DNA of 64,000 nt from Sthenelais limicola (taxonomy: Eukaryota; Annelida; Polychaeta; Phyllodocida; Sigalionidae), in NCBI GenBank assembly GCA_942159475.1, contig OW804096.1, forward strand, positions 109,466,194 to 109,530,193, written 5' to 3'. Shown in pieces: positions 39,316 through 51,648 of this stretch (positions are counted from its first letter, which is position 1; each line of letters starts with the position of its first letter). The position numbers and the translations under genes are program-made. The notes beneath the pieces are model-generated. The model was not told where the DNA came from and searched no databases. It was given only the letters and a program-made list of their open reading frames with translations.

Positions 39316-39626
39316 TATCAACTCATGTACCCCCCACCCCAGGGGCCGACGGCCCCGGCGGTCTAGACTAGAGTACTAGAGGTAGCCTATGGCTATGCGA
39401 CACCAGAGTATCGTCACAACAGGGGAAGTCTTAATTGGGCTATTTTAGTATTTACTTTCCTAAATATATCACTATCAATAATAGTAATAGTAGAGTAAAT
39501 ATTTTGCTATGGAGTTAAGCTTAAAGCAGGGTATACCGTTGGACGTCCGATGGACGAAGTTTAATCAGTGAATGGCTATAGACTACTATAGCAGCCTAGG
39601 CTATACGGTAGGCTATAGTGGGGGTG

Positions 39627-40033
39627 CAGACGTATAGGCCCCGGGACTTATAGGCCCAGACGTATGGGCCCCGCGCATTGGACGTATAGGCCCCGGTAGG
39701 CCCAGCCGTTTTGGACGTATAGGCCCAGCTCTGGACTTATAGGCCCCAACCGTTACAGGGGTTTTGGACTTATAGGCCCCGCTTCAAAACTTAGTGATAT
39801 ATTTTTTTTTAGTCAAATAATTATTTTATTAGTCAGTTTTTACTAGGGACAATCCACTACTACCTTTACTGACTTAGGACAACCAATTTAGGGTTAGGTT
39901 TAGGGTTATTTTTGGTATGGTTTAGTATTCTTCTGGGCCTATAAATCCTGGGGCCTATAAGTCCAACGCGAGCGGGCCTTGGGGCCTATAAGTCCAGAGC
40001 TGGGGCCTATAGGTCCCGGGGCCTATAGGTCTG
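39627..40033. mobile_element. MITE, TATAGGCCCC family
   Basis: A 407-bp element beginning CAGACGTATAGGCCCCGGGA and ending in the near-complement TCCCGGGGCCTATAGGTCTG. The word TATAGGCCC (or GGGCCTATA) recurs about a dozen times, pointing inward from each end, around an AT-rich centre. Same CAG...CTG architecture as the elements at 7687 and 35645. No clear target duplication. Confidence 0.78.
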
Positions 40034-43000
40034 GTGTTCTTATAGTATGCGTAGGCCTACCGTATATTATAACTGCGCTAGGCAAAAAGGATGCCTTTTA
40101 CTTTTTTTATGGATAACGGCATTCACAAACGCAAAAACAGTCAAACACATAATAACCACGACTGTTTGTATAATGATGGTAGGCATAATCAAGTCATATC
40201 ATGGCACAGTCACGTGTATCTGCTATATCCCCGAAGCCGAAGGTACAATGTCAATGGTCACCAGTGGGCTACGGTAATAACACTAAAGTACGGATCAACG
40301 ACTTACTTCTTTAGGCGTGATTGTCGCCCTGCTACGCTGCTTGTTGTAATTATACATGGCTAATACAACCTGGAAATATTTTCTTTTTTATATATCCACG
40401 AATCATTTCATCTCAAATAGAAGAAAATAACAGAACACCTAATCCAACACTTGGAAAACGATGACAACGACCACCATCTTGTAAACAATCCCACGGCCAC
40501 CTGTTTCGCGCAGGCGCATTTAAACAGGACGTCGTGTATGAATTTTAGTTGGTGCGTAATACATTTCGCGGGATCCACTGGCACATGACTGGCAGTGTAA
40601 TTCTAGTGTATTATGACTTATTAAATCTTATTAAGGAGGATCTGGGCTGTAAATAACCAGAGCACTTTCTTAGAAGACAATTTTCGCTGCTTTGGCACAA
40701 GAACTAATGAGAAATGTTGGTGTGGACCAAGGAAAGAAACACATAATAACCCTGACTGTGGCGTCTTATAGGCTATTTAGTTGTAACAAGCGCCTTCGGC
40801 ACTTGGAATACAGCATGTTAGGTCTGCAATTCTCTCTTTTTCCCCTCTCCTCTCCTCTCTCCCCTCCCCCTCTTTCTCTGGGTATTTCCTGAGAAAGAAT
40901 AGGAACGATACAGGTCTTCATCATTTTGAATGTAAGACTTAGACAGAGAGGGACAGAAAGGGAAGGGGGAGCCGGGGGCAAAAAGTAGGACATACACAAA
41001 AAGTAGGACATATGCTTGTTCCACCTATGAGAAAACATACTCTTTTCCGCAAATTTTGAGCTGAAAAAGTACCCCTTTTCCCATGAAAACGCTGACTTTT
41101 CAGCCCTAAAAAACACCCCTTTTTTCTGAGAAATGCTGACATTTTAAGAATTAACCCCTTTTTCTTAAAAACGCTCACATTTTAAAAGACATAAAATTAA
41201 CCCCTTTAGTAGTCAATAATTAATTTATTTTCATACTAAAAATACTCCGTAAAGAACTGATGAGTTACAAACAGGCAATGCACAATGTACAATAAAACTA
41301 AGCCTATAATCAATGTTCTATGTAGGCTACACCATTATGGCCACACTACCCCCGACATGGAGGAAGGTTACTAACGTTAGCTTGCCTAAGTACATAGGCC
41401 TAATGTATAAACTGTCCTGTGCCCATTCATTAACATTCGCTTTCCCAGAAACAAGACTTAAAACAGAAGTGACCAACCCACATGTAATAGATGCTCCGAG
41501 TTTCCTGTGTTAAGAGCGATTTAATCCCCTATATGGGATTTAATCCCCTGTGGGCAAGATCAAATGACCAAGACCCACACAGTAGAGCAAATTTGCTCCC
41601 CTCATTATCTCTATCATAACTTTCCCAAACTTTTCACTTCACCACCACTTTTTTCCATTTTCGGGAAGTCCGGTCTCCAGAAAAAATACCCCTTTTTTCC
41701 ATTTCCGTGAGATCCCCCACAAAAAAAGACCCCTTTTTTTAGGTTTTCAAGGACATGTGAACTTTCCTCCAAAGACCCCCTATGTCCGCGGAAATGGGAA
41801 CGAGCATGCGTGTCATTATTTGTAGGGAGCGTGGGGACCGGGACATATTCCTTATTTCGACCACTGAACAGGTATTGTAATGAGGTAATAGGACGGGGAG
41901 GAGGAGGAGTAGGTGGAGTAAATGGTGTGACATCATGCACTATTCACTGTGGGTGCAGTGGAGGGAGGAAAGGTAAACAACATTAGTTTGGTGTAGGCTA
42001 GGGAGAGAGCAGACATGTCCGAGTGGTGTGGCCGAGTGGTACCGAGTGTTTTTTTCTCCATTTAAAACAGGACCAGTTGTAGACAGAAGGGTTTGTAGAA
42101 AAAAAGAGGGTTGCATATAACTTTGGTAGGAATTCTTACTACATAAAAAAAACATGTTAATAAAATCTCACGCCGTCCCACACCACTCTGACTGTGCAGC
42201 CAGTGGTGCAGCCAGTGGTCCGAGATTACGCTCAGGAGCTCCGTATAACTGGGTTTAACGCTGGGGGAAAAATATGGATTATTTTTCTCATTTTCAATGA
42301 CACTCCCCTCCCCCCGCCCTGTTCCCCACCACATCCCCATCCCCTAGCTGAACAGCCTACTAGCACTGCGGCAGTACAGTATCGGGAGAAACCATATCCC
42401 AGCGCTATGTTTATATTTGGCGGCAATGGCCGTCAGTACAAATCCTCACAGAAGGATGTATAGTGATAAACCTGACTCCAGAAAGTTAACCGCTTGCAAG
42501 ACAGGCCTATAGGCTATATTTATTTCGGGGGAAGGAAATTGGTTATATTTCACCAGATCTGAATCGATGGGAATAATCGAAGCTTTTAGAATTATGGTTT
42601 CGGCACAAACAACCGCAGAGCCGGGAGACCCGGCTAAACTTCACCACATAAACAAGGCCAAGGGTTGTCTGGACTCGGTGTTTTGCTTGACAAGGTCTGC
42701 AGGTGACCTTATGGCAGCAGCCATAACACACCTGCAGACATTTAGAGTTTAGCAGAAGAATCTATATTTCCTTAGCTTTTTAATGGAATAATCACGGAGT
42801 TTCTACCTTGAATATGACAGCAATACATCCTTGAGAATAACACTGAAAGTCTGTGTGTGTATGTAAACACGTGTTGCTGCAAGCCAGAAGCGTCTCACCG
42901 GAATTAAGGCTCAACCAGAGCCGGGTGGTGCGGTCTGGGAAGGTATGTAAAGCGGCATGGAACATTATGCAGTCAGCACGCTGTCAGTTTGGTCGATCGG

Positions 43001-43389
43001 CCGATATGGATTCCCCATTCACCCTAGCGTTGACGAAAGTTGAACGAAGGTTATCATTTACTGGTGTGCGTTTCGGTTAATTAGACTTTACTAATGTATT
43101 GCTCTATTATTTTGCTGGCTATTCATGGTACTGGATGCATACGTTTGTAGGAAAATAAGTGCGAGAGTGAATGATATGTATAGGGAGGCATATACTAATA
43201 ATCTTGTCTTCAGTTATGGGGCGGCGTTCGTAATGTTTTGGGTAGAGCATTCGCTCAATATTAGGTCAAATGAATACCGTTTAGCGAAAAACAGTAATCT
43301 ACCGTGAAGTTAACGTTTGTTGAATGATGTTGTATAACAAACGTTTATCTGACATCAGACTAACGGCATGTTGATCAACGTTTATCGAA

Positions 43390-43490
43390 TGATATTAAAA
43401 TGACGTCATATGGTTGATGTTAAATTGATGTATACTAAATGATGTTAAAATGACGTCATATGGTTGATGTTAAATTTTCATTCTATTCTT
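43390..43490 (+). repeat. 50-bp direct duplication containing TGACGTCA
   Basis: The block ATTAAAATGACGTCATATGG...GATGTTAAATT occurs twice with a 50-bp period, so the palindrome TGACGTCA (consensus CRE site) appears at 43401 and 43451. Related AACGTTTAT words lie just upstream. Confidence 0.8.
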
Positions 43491-43649
43491 GTAGTGATAA
43501 CTAAAGACCAATAATTAAGACCAATTATATAATGTCCAACCCGAACTGTAGGCACCCCACATGCCCATTGCAGGTTTCTGTGAGTAGTATACAAAATAGT
43601 CACATCACCAGGCTATAGCCCTCCCTTACTCTCTCCACCGCTAGCGCGC

Positions 43650-43700
43650 GCTCTCTCTCTCTCTCTCCCTCTCTTTCCCTCTCTCTCCCTCTCTCTCTGA
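43650..43700 (+). repeat. (CT)n microsatellite
   Basis: CTCTCT runs with CCC interruptions, adjacent to a GCGCGC word. Confidence 0.85.
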
Positions 43701-46299
43701 CCAGGGGCACATTTAGGGAGAGGGCGAGGGGGCGTACGCCCCCTCCTTTTAAAAATCAAGGTAGGGCATTTGTGAAAGCTTGAAAACGGCAAATAAATTC
43801 AAGGGTTGAAAAATTAACATACATATAGGTCGCTCGAAGGGCCTGAAATATCATCACATAGCCTTGAATCCTTGGAATAGAATGAAAATGATTAATAAAA
43901 CTTGCGAAACTTTATTGTGTGTGTAGGAAGTTTAAGGTGATGCTGTCTGAAAAGTTGTTTTGAGTTATTAGCTTGGTTTTGGTTGGGCCTTAATTAGCTG
44001 ATCGAGCGCCTCACCTGCCTTATCTTTAGGCCGAGATGAGGTCTTGATAATATGTAGAGTAATTGTTATTGGGTGTGATTAAAATTAAAGTGACTAAGTT
44101 AATAGCCTTCTTCACAAATTATTGTAGATGTAACCGGACGTACTATGATACTCTCACTGCGCAGGTCATTACTGGCCAGTGGTGGCTGGAATGCGGGCAC
44201 CTAGCTGTACACTGAGATGGGGAGCGGGGAAGGCCCAGAGAGGGAGAGAGGGGCAGCACACACCATACCACCAGTGACCAGCTGGTCACCAGACTTGCAC
44301 AGTCCCTCTCTCTATATATACAATGCACTGTACACTCACACTAGTTCTGACCCCCTAGAGGCATACTGCAAGTCTATGCATGGTCTCTGTGTGTGCATTT
44401 GTCCCGCTCCTCTGCCCCGTCCTCTGCCTGCACACCCTTCCCTGTGTGCATGCTTCTTCCCACCCTATGTTTTGATGGATTCACTTGACAAAAGTTGTTA
44501 TTATTATAAGATCTAGCAGGTAAAATCTACTTAAGTTTAGGCAAAACTACTGTCAACATGTGATCTGATAATCCTGGAACAGCTACCCAGCCACAAAGCA
44601 AATTGTATTCCTAGAATAAGGAGGCAAAGTTTGACACCTATAGTGAAGGTATTAGCTGACGGGGAAGGCGCCCGCAGCTAGTCCCGTCCCCGGGGCATAG
44701 TCACCACTGCAAAGTTTGTCGTCAACCTATTTGTGAAATACCCTATTAGGCTATTGTTTCCGGGTAAGTTTTGTACTTTTCCATGAAGATTTCCACAGAC
44801 ACCATTTTAGATCAGGAAAGATCAAATAGGCACTTGACTCAAGACACCTCACCAAAATTAAAAGCGGAGTGGATTTGAACTTAAGCCATATGTGAGACTA
44901 AGACACCATATAAGAATACCAGTAAGTTGCAATGGTTATAAATTTAAGAAGTTGAGAAGTTTCCTTGTGGATTTTGTTGTACATTATAGTAATTTGAATT
45001 TGTTTTAGAATGCGTTACATGAGGAACAGTCTAACTGTATCAACCTGCCTAGAGGAGAGGGGAAATGGAGTCAGGCTTGTACACAGCTCTGCCAAGTATG
45101 CTCTTTTGACAAGTGCAAGATGAGTTTGGTAAAACTGACCCATATTAGGTAGATAATCTATTTTATATAAGTTTTCTCATGTTACTGTAAATGTTGACGT
45201 CCAGAAGTAAATCACCCCAGAATAAATTAGTTGCTTGTGAGAAATAGTTAACCTCTCTCTATAGTCTATCTGACCTTCTAGCAACCCCCCCCCCCTCCTG
45301 CACAAAGCTGTTGATTGTTATGTTGACATTCGTTGGTCATGCTCTGCTGAGCCTGACCAACTCCACAGGTAGTGGTAGAGGGTTGATCGGTACTATTCGG
45401 TACTATTCGGAATACACCATGAGAAGGTACGGGTAAATACGTTTTTGGTTCTTTTTTAAATAAGGCCGTATGAAACATTTCATTCTGTCCAAGTTGTAGA
45501 GCAATATCGTTTATGTAGATAGACAGTGATAATAGCGTAGTTTTACGGGGAAAATACATCGGAAAACGCAGATCCCCTTGATGGGCCCTTGTATTATACG
45601 AGAGACCCGATTTACGGGCATCGTTCGAAATGTTCTATGTTATAGCTACGCTATGTAAACATAGGCGAATGGATGCCGGCCGTCAAGCGTTTGACATTGA
45701 GCATATTAATACTCCTCCAGCAACTCCAATTGTGTGCATTGGTCATTAATACAAAAAAAAGTTTTGTCAGAAGTTAGACTTTTTAAACTCATTTCTGTGT
45801 AACATATCTGTATGTCCATATGCTTCACTATCCTGTAATCCACAAGGCATAATTTATTCTCATTCTGAATATTTTGTCCATCGCCGTCCCTGACGGCCCC
45901 CGTCACCGTCCATGACGGTGATTCTGGATTATTTTATATTGATCTCATCGGTGTGGGTATGTTTCCCATATGCCATTCAAAAGGGCTTGTTTTCTTCTTT
46001 GGAATCATGTGAATTAAATGATAATAATTTTATTTTTCTATAGATGAATGAAATGACGACAAATGTTTATGTGACCATCACCGTCCATGACGCAATATAT
46101 TTTGGGGTATATTTCCAACAATTTCCATACCTAAGAAACGCAGTTTCATGGTATAAAATGATAGGATGTTGGGCACTAATACTAGCAATTTGACACCCGG
46201 CTCTTGTTAGAATCACGGCGACCATTAACAAATATCACTGATACCCCAGCGGTAATTAGATCCCCGGCCATTATTGGAATCCCGGCTATTATTGGAGGT

Positions 46300-46331
46300 T
46301 ATACAATATATATATATATATATATATATAT
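46300..46331. repeat. (TA)n microsatellite
   Basis: About 14 TA units. Confidence 0.9.
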
Positions 46332-46799
46332 TGTTCACAATCGACAGGGTTATACGGTAAAGGCAGTTCTTTATATATTCACAATCGATGAGATCCATTT
46401 TGCACTATCTTCAATGTTTTTTAATATGCTGGCCCCTGTTGTCAAAGTACCACACTATTATTTCTGGGAGTAAAGTCAATGCAAATGCTGCTGGGTATAG
46501 TATGTGGTTATTGGCTTTGTTAATGGTGCCGCCCTTTGTCTTCAATGAAGGACACTATTATTCACGTGACAATGTCAGCTAAGGATGTAATATATGTCAA
46601 TATTAATCGGTGTCTTTTATGGAGAATGGATCGAATTGTTGAATTATGGAGAATAATAATTGTTTTTTTCAATTTTTTTTTCAAATAACATAATAAGCGC
46701 CGTCTGAATTTTGTTACACCTGCCCGAGGGATTGTGTCATGTCTATTGAACATTAATCCAACATTTCAGGGCCATTGAACAGTGGTAATAATTAAGGAG

Positions 46800-47790
46800 T
46801 CGTTTTGGCATGCGTTGTTCTGACGTTTATTTGACTGGTGCAAAAGACGATTATTTCCCAAACAACTATTTAAGTAGACAGATATAGGTTAATCCAACTC
46901 AAGTTATCCAGACGTTAATCCAACGTTGGCAAAAAAAAGGTGGTTTTGTGCTACGTTTTTTTTTTTACGTTTGTTTGACTTGATCAAAAAGACGATTATT
47001 TCCTGAACGTCTATTTAACGTACATGGATATACATTAAGCCAACATTGGTTATCCAGACGTTAATCCAACGTTGGCAAAAAAAAGTGGTTTTTGGCTACG
47101 TGGTTTTGAAATTGGTTTGACTTGGTCACAAAGACGATTAGCCTACTTCCTGAACGTCTATTTAACGTACATGGATATACGTTAATCCAACGTTGGTTAT
47201 CCAGACGTTAATCCAACGTTGGCAAAAAAAAGGTGGTTTTGTGCTACGTTTTTTTTTTTACGTTTGTTTGACTTGATCAAAAAGACGATTATTTCCTGAA
47301 CGTCTATTTAACGTACATGGATATACATTAAGCCAACATTGGTTATCCAGACGTTAATCCAACGTTGGCAAAAAAAAGTGGTTTTTGGCTACGTGGTTTT
47401 GAAATTGGTTTGACTTGGTCACAAAGACGATTAGCCTACTTCCTGAACGTCTATTTAACGTACATGGATATACGTTAATCCAACGTTGGTTATCCAGACA
47501 TTAATCCAACGTTGGCAAAAAAAAGGTGGTTTTTGGCTACATTGTTTTGACGTTGTTTCGCCGCGGTGAAATTGAGGTATATTTTTAATACGTTGCTTTG
47601 ACGTTTTTAAGGCACAAACGTTCTATTAGGTTCACAATTACTGACGTTGGATAAACGTTGCGAAAAAATGCATACTTTATAAAAGCATGGGAACAACTTC
47701 AATATAACGTTCATGGCCAAGCGTTTGTCAAAGTGACTGACATCCAACGTTGATAAACGTTCGCCCAACGTTTTTTTTGTTTGCTGGGTT
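46800..47790 (+). repeat. Tandem array of ~146-bp monomers in a 293-bp dimeric order
   Basis: The junction word CCAACGTTGGCAAAAAAA recurs at 46928, 47074, 47221, 47367 and 47514 (GGC position), spaced 146, 147, 146 and 147 bp. Alternate monomers are of two types, GGTGGTTTTGTGCTACG and AGTGGTTTTTGGCTACG. The 293-bp dimers are nearly identical, indicating a recent dimer duplication. Degenerate units extend on both sides. Rich in AACGTT and CCAACGTTGG. Confidence 0.9.
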
Positions 47791-47848
47791 CTCTCTATCA
47801 TGTATTGGTATGTCTCGTTACCCCAGTCATCTTACTTATGATAGATTA

Positions 47849-47895
47849 GTGCTGACTGGCCATTGCATGGTCAGTCAGCAATGGCCAGTCAGCAC
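47849..47895. repeat. Perfect 18-bp hairpin
   Basis: GTGCTGACTGGCCATTGC, an 11-nt loop containing GGTCAGTCA, then the exact reverse complement GCAATGGCCAGTCAGCAC. It lies just after the 146-bp array. Confidence 0.85.
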
Positions 47896-47971
47896 CTGAC
47901 AATCAAATTCTAAGGGATTGCATAACAAGGTTAACATCAACATTTTATTATATCTCCAACTGTACCTGTAC

Positions 47972-48155
47972 CTGCAGGAATACATCTTAAGTCTTCAGTC
48001 TTCCTTATATATATAACGCCAACCGTAACACCAGGTCCAAATTCTGGTCCAACAAGTATTATTCTTGCTCGTTGCCAGATCCAAAGCATCATACGTGTAT
48101 TGACTATAGCTTCGACTAACACATAAGTATAGAAGTATAGCTCTACAGCTGACAC
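47972..48155 (-). other. Possible orphan exon, unassigned
   Basis: A minus-strand segment open between a TAG that could be an acceptor (ATCCTAG) and a donor GCAG|GTACAG. It includes the peptide stretches VNTRMMLWIWQRARIILVGP and VTVGVIYIRKTEDLRC. The amino-acid mix looks more protein-like than neighbouring frames, but I do not recognise it and cannot link it to other exons. It could be a chance frame or a transposon remnant. Confidence 0.2.
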
Positions 48156-49317
48156 CTAGGATTTATAACACCGATAATTATGTATAAATACTATATATTA
48201 TATTATAATGTGTATCTTCTGTAAAAAAAAACAGAAGAAAACATCTATAAGAATAGATGGGTACACAATGCATACACATGACGCTGGCATGAATCCAATA
48301 TATATATTCCCAAATACATAAGAAGTACCATACTGTAGCTCCGAAGTGGTTTAATTGTTTGCAGCATGAATTACTCGAAATGATATTAAAAAGGAAAACC
48401 TCTAGACAACTTAACGGCAATTACCTGGAGACCTCTGATATGAAATAACGGGCGGTTCTTTCATTGTCATTAAAGTAGAAACATCGATTAAAAACACAAC
48501 TTAATGTATCTCGTCAAGGAAATTATTTTGAAATGAGTTTTGTCTGTAGGTATTCAGGTTTGATGGCGCCTATGTATGTAACATTTAGGTCAACATCTCC
48601 TAGATAACATCCTATGCACAAATTTATGTGTTCGCTGCCAACATTTAGCACGGCTGATGTCTTTATTTCAGATTGCGTGACCCCCTCTTGCTAGCATATG
48701 TTTTCAGTTTCCAGGAGAATATATCCTAGGTTAAGTGGCAAATATTTGCCCAAGTCTCGTTGGTCGGACATTGGGAGAAGTCACATAATTGCCAAAATTA
48801 TAAGAATCGACAGTGCTTGTTTTCACTCAAAGAAGACATAAGATCAGCGATGGATAATGAGAAATAGGACAAGGCGAAAAAAAACGTTATAATTATAAAT
48901 TCCAGGACCTAGGAGCAACCTATTATAATTCTCAATCCACACTCTCTTTGCTCATAACATTAGCCAACAACTCTACATAAAGGGATACCTTTTTGACAAT
49001 ATTGTAGTTTTCAACTATTTGTCATTCAAATTACTCACAAGTGTTCTTACTGTGGATTACATGAAAAGTGGACATTTTCAAGAAATGCAGCTGCATCGTT
49101 CGGACAGATAGAGACCTTCACATTGGTGATGATAACAATCAGACTGCTCCGGTGCTAAATTGACAAAAGCTCTCGGTACTAAGAACCTCTCATCAGGATA
49201 TTCATTTAGTGTATCTAATGTCATATATTTATGGTTATTCCAATGTGAATTTTAACAAGCTCCTTGAGTTGTCATCCTTGGAAGTTATTAGTTGTCAGTT
49301 AGTAATAAGAAACTGAC

Positions 49318-50577
49318 ATGAAGTGTCGGGAGAGATGCCTCATAATTTTCTTGTTCTCACAAATTAGCCTGTTTTATTTCTTTATGGGGATCTTTAAGAA
49401 GAACCTATCTGGCGACATGGACAACATGGCATACAACTATAAGGATGGGTCCGCTGAGACACAATTGCAAGACAGCAACTCGAATCCAAGAATCCCTAAT
49501 GGAGTAGGCCTACCTTTCATTCATACCTATCAGCATGTGGAGAATATAGGCATTCTCCTGTATTGTTCATCTTCTTCTGGCTTATCATGCCCTGATCTCA
49601 ATATTACTTCCTGTGTAATCGGAAATATGAAATATAATTATCTTTTCAACCATGGAGATATATTTGTCTGTCGGGGAAAGCCTGAACCCAAGCCCGGAGA
49701 CATTTTATCTGTCCTCACTCAAAATGGAACGTTGCTGGATTCTATTGCTAAGATTCCAGAGGACGACGTCACTGCAGGAATGTTCAGCAAGCCAGTGTTT
49801 GATGTTTGCATTGTTTCCATGGTGAAGGATGAGGAAGACTACATAGCTGACTGGCTTGCCTATCACATCCGCCAGGGTGCATCTTTGTTCCTTTTGTACA
49901 ATAATAACTGTACAGACAGTACGGTTACAATAAGTGCAAAATATTCCAAATATATTGTTTGGGTTGATTGGCCTTGGGCTGGATCTCAACAAGAAGGCAT
50001 CAATCATGGTATATTCCAACTGAGACACTTGTGTCAATGGGTTGTTTTTCTAGACGTAGATGAATACATTTTCCCCCGCCTTAGACTAGAGCGGGGACTA
50101 GAGACCAAGGCTTTGATACATATATTTGAAAATCCGAAAGAGATCGACAATTCTACAAGTGATGCCCACACAGTTTCCCAATACTGTCTCCGCAGTAAGG
50201 TAATGGGTACATCAAATATCATCTATAAGCCAATAGAACCTGTATCAGAAGCATATATTCATTTCCAGGCATGGAAAAGAAAGGGACATGGGAAATGTTT
50301 TGTTAGGGCGAAAAGCGCTTTCCTCTCCGACAACTTGAGTCAATTCAAAGTCCAAGGTGCTACGGAATCCATCGAAAGCAATGTGATGCACATTGTTCAT
50401 TATCCTTTCAAATGTTGGGAATGTTTCGTTAAAAAAGTGAAAAGGGGGAGTGCAGGAAAACCTCGTAAGTGGCGTTTCTCAATAGATGACGCACCAGCAA
50501 GCTTGTGGACAGACGAACCCATAAGAAAAGATACATCTTTCCGTAATTACAAAAGGGTAATCGATGGACATATTTGA
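49318..50577 (+). CDS. GT92-family glycosyltransferase, intronless, complete
   Basis: A 419-residue protein. The ATG is the first in frame: TAA TAA lies four codons upstream, and a purine at -3 favours initiation. Residues 8-25 form a hydrophobic segment, giving a type II Golgi membrane topology. The catalytic region (about 160-400) has the GT92 (DUF23) signatures: VCIVSMVKDEEDYIADWLAY at 163-182, then LFLLYNNNCTDST, a DxD-type motif in FLDVDEYIF (DVD at 246-248), and HIVHYPFKCWE at 358-368. Sequons at N95, N136, N197, N278 and N339 suggest luminal N-glycosylation. Characterised GT92 enzymes (for example C. elegans GALT-1) add galactose to N-glycan core fucose; the acceptor here is unknown. 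The gene is unbroken, with a poly(A) signal downstream. Intronless copies of this family may arise by retroposition; no poly(A) scar is evident. Confidence 0.9.
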   Translation: MKCRERCLIIFLFSQISLFYFFMGIFKKNLSGDMDNMAYNYKDGSAETQLQDSNSNPRIPNGVGLPFIHTYQHVENIGILLYCSSSSGLSCPDLNITSCVIGNMKYNYLFNHGDIFVCRGKPEPKPGDILSVLTQNGTLLDSIAKIPEDDVTAGMFSKPVFDVCIVSMVKDEEDYIADWLAYHIRQGASLFLLYNNNCTDSTVTISAKYSKYIVWVDWPWAGSQQEGINHGIFQLRHLCQWVVFLDVDEYIFPRLRLERGLETKALIHIFENPKEIDNSTSDAHTVSQYCLRSKVMGTSNIIYKPIEPVSEAYIHFQAWKRKGHGKCFVRAKSAFLSDNLSQFKVQGATESIESNVMHIVHYPFKCWECFVKKVKRGSAGKPRKWRFSIDDAPASLWTDEPIRKDTSFRNYKRVIDGHI

Positions 50578-50829
50578 TTAAACCTACAATATGGAAGTAA
50601 TATATTATATGCCTGTTGTTTTACGAACAGTTTATCTCCTAATTATAATAGAACTCGGGGTAGAAGTCATATTTAGTCTGCGATTCGCTTCTATGTGTGG
50701 TGGGTGCATGATAACAGACAATGAAAGCTAATGAAACTGAATATTATTTGCTTATTTGCTCGATATCGTTTGATGAATATAGTATGATATACCAGCGGTG
50801 TCCCAATTTTATGCCCGGAAGTACGATTG

Positions 50830-50835
50830 AATAAA
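50830..50835 (+). promoter_or_regulatory. Poly(A) signal of the GT92 gene
   Basis: First AATAAA after the stop codon, about 250 nt downstream. Confidence 0.5.
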
Positions 50836-51070
50836 GGCTGCGCTTTACCCTAATTAAATGACCCAATATACAAATGGGGACCGGGGAGGGGGCTGTCTGT
50901 CTTATACTGAATATATAATTAGATGGAATGCAACGATAGGTTGTTCTGAATCAGTGTATCAGACACACAAGGGAGTGAAAATGCACGCATCACCGTGAGT
51001 GGCAAAGCCACAAGCGATAATGCATACACTTTCAGTTGGCCAAATACTCCCCAAGTATTTATAACCATGT

Positions 51071-51648
51071 TTAAAGGTAAATGCCAGTGTTTAATAAAAA
51101 AAAATGAATGAATCATGGAATTTTTTTAAAACTTTGGATTTAGAAAGCTGGTTGTGGGAACCCAAAAAGCCCAAAAAAACCATGTCATTGGATTAGTTTT
51201 TAATTCAGGGACCGCTGAAATTTACTACTGTTCACTATAGAAGTCTATGGGAAAAACGGATATTTTCTGCATTTTCTCCAATAGCATATGATTGAATCAT
51301 AGGTTTTTCTTTAAGATCTGCATATACATAGCTGATATGTTATTCTACCCTCCCAATTAAAAAAAATAAGGGGTCATTGAACTAAAAAAAAAAGTTATTC
51401 AGCTGAACTTGTATCACAATGAGTTTCCCCCATTGAAATCAATAGTGAATAGAAGTAAACTTCACTCATCCCTAAAACACAAAATAATATGATAACATCC
51501 TGTTTTTTTTGGCTTTTTTGTATTCCCCCATCCATGTTCCTTCTCAAGACGAAGTTTGAAAATAATATTGTGACTTCTACTGTTTCATGCATTAGTTCCT
51601 TGAATTCCCGCCTGCTGCAGTGCTGATAACGCTGGCATTTACCTTTAA
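51071..51648. mobile_element. TTAA-flanked MITE, second family
   Basis: TTAA at 51071-51074 and 51645-51648 flank inverted ends AGGTAAATGCCAGTGTT and AACGCTGGCATTTACCT, 16 of 17 bases matching. The body is 570 bp with no transposase. It shares the piggyBac-type TTAA target with the element at 22047 but has different termini. Confidence 0.72.

Larger units (their letters stand above)
34130..49317. other. Gene-poor interval between LRRC49 and the GT92 gene
   Basis: About 15 kb with no exon I can support firmly. It holds at least three MITE-type elements, long poly-C/poly-G runs, hairpins and a roughly 146-bp tandem array, listed separately. The LRRC49 promoter should lie just above 34,129, but I see no diagnostic core-promoter element. 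A segment at 42547-43080 is more GC-rich, not visibly repetitive and has several short open frames, but no domain or splice structure I trust. Confidence 0.5.

Noticed and set aside
43309..47790. A single 4.5-kb transposon spanning the AACGTT-rich sequences at both ends
   Set aside because: Both ends share AACGTTTAT words, but I could not find matching terminal repeats or a target duplication.
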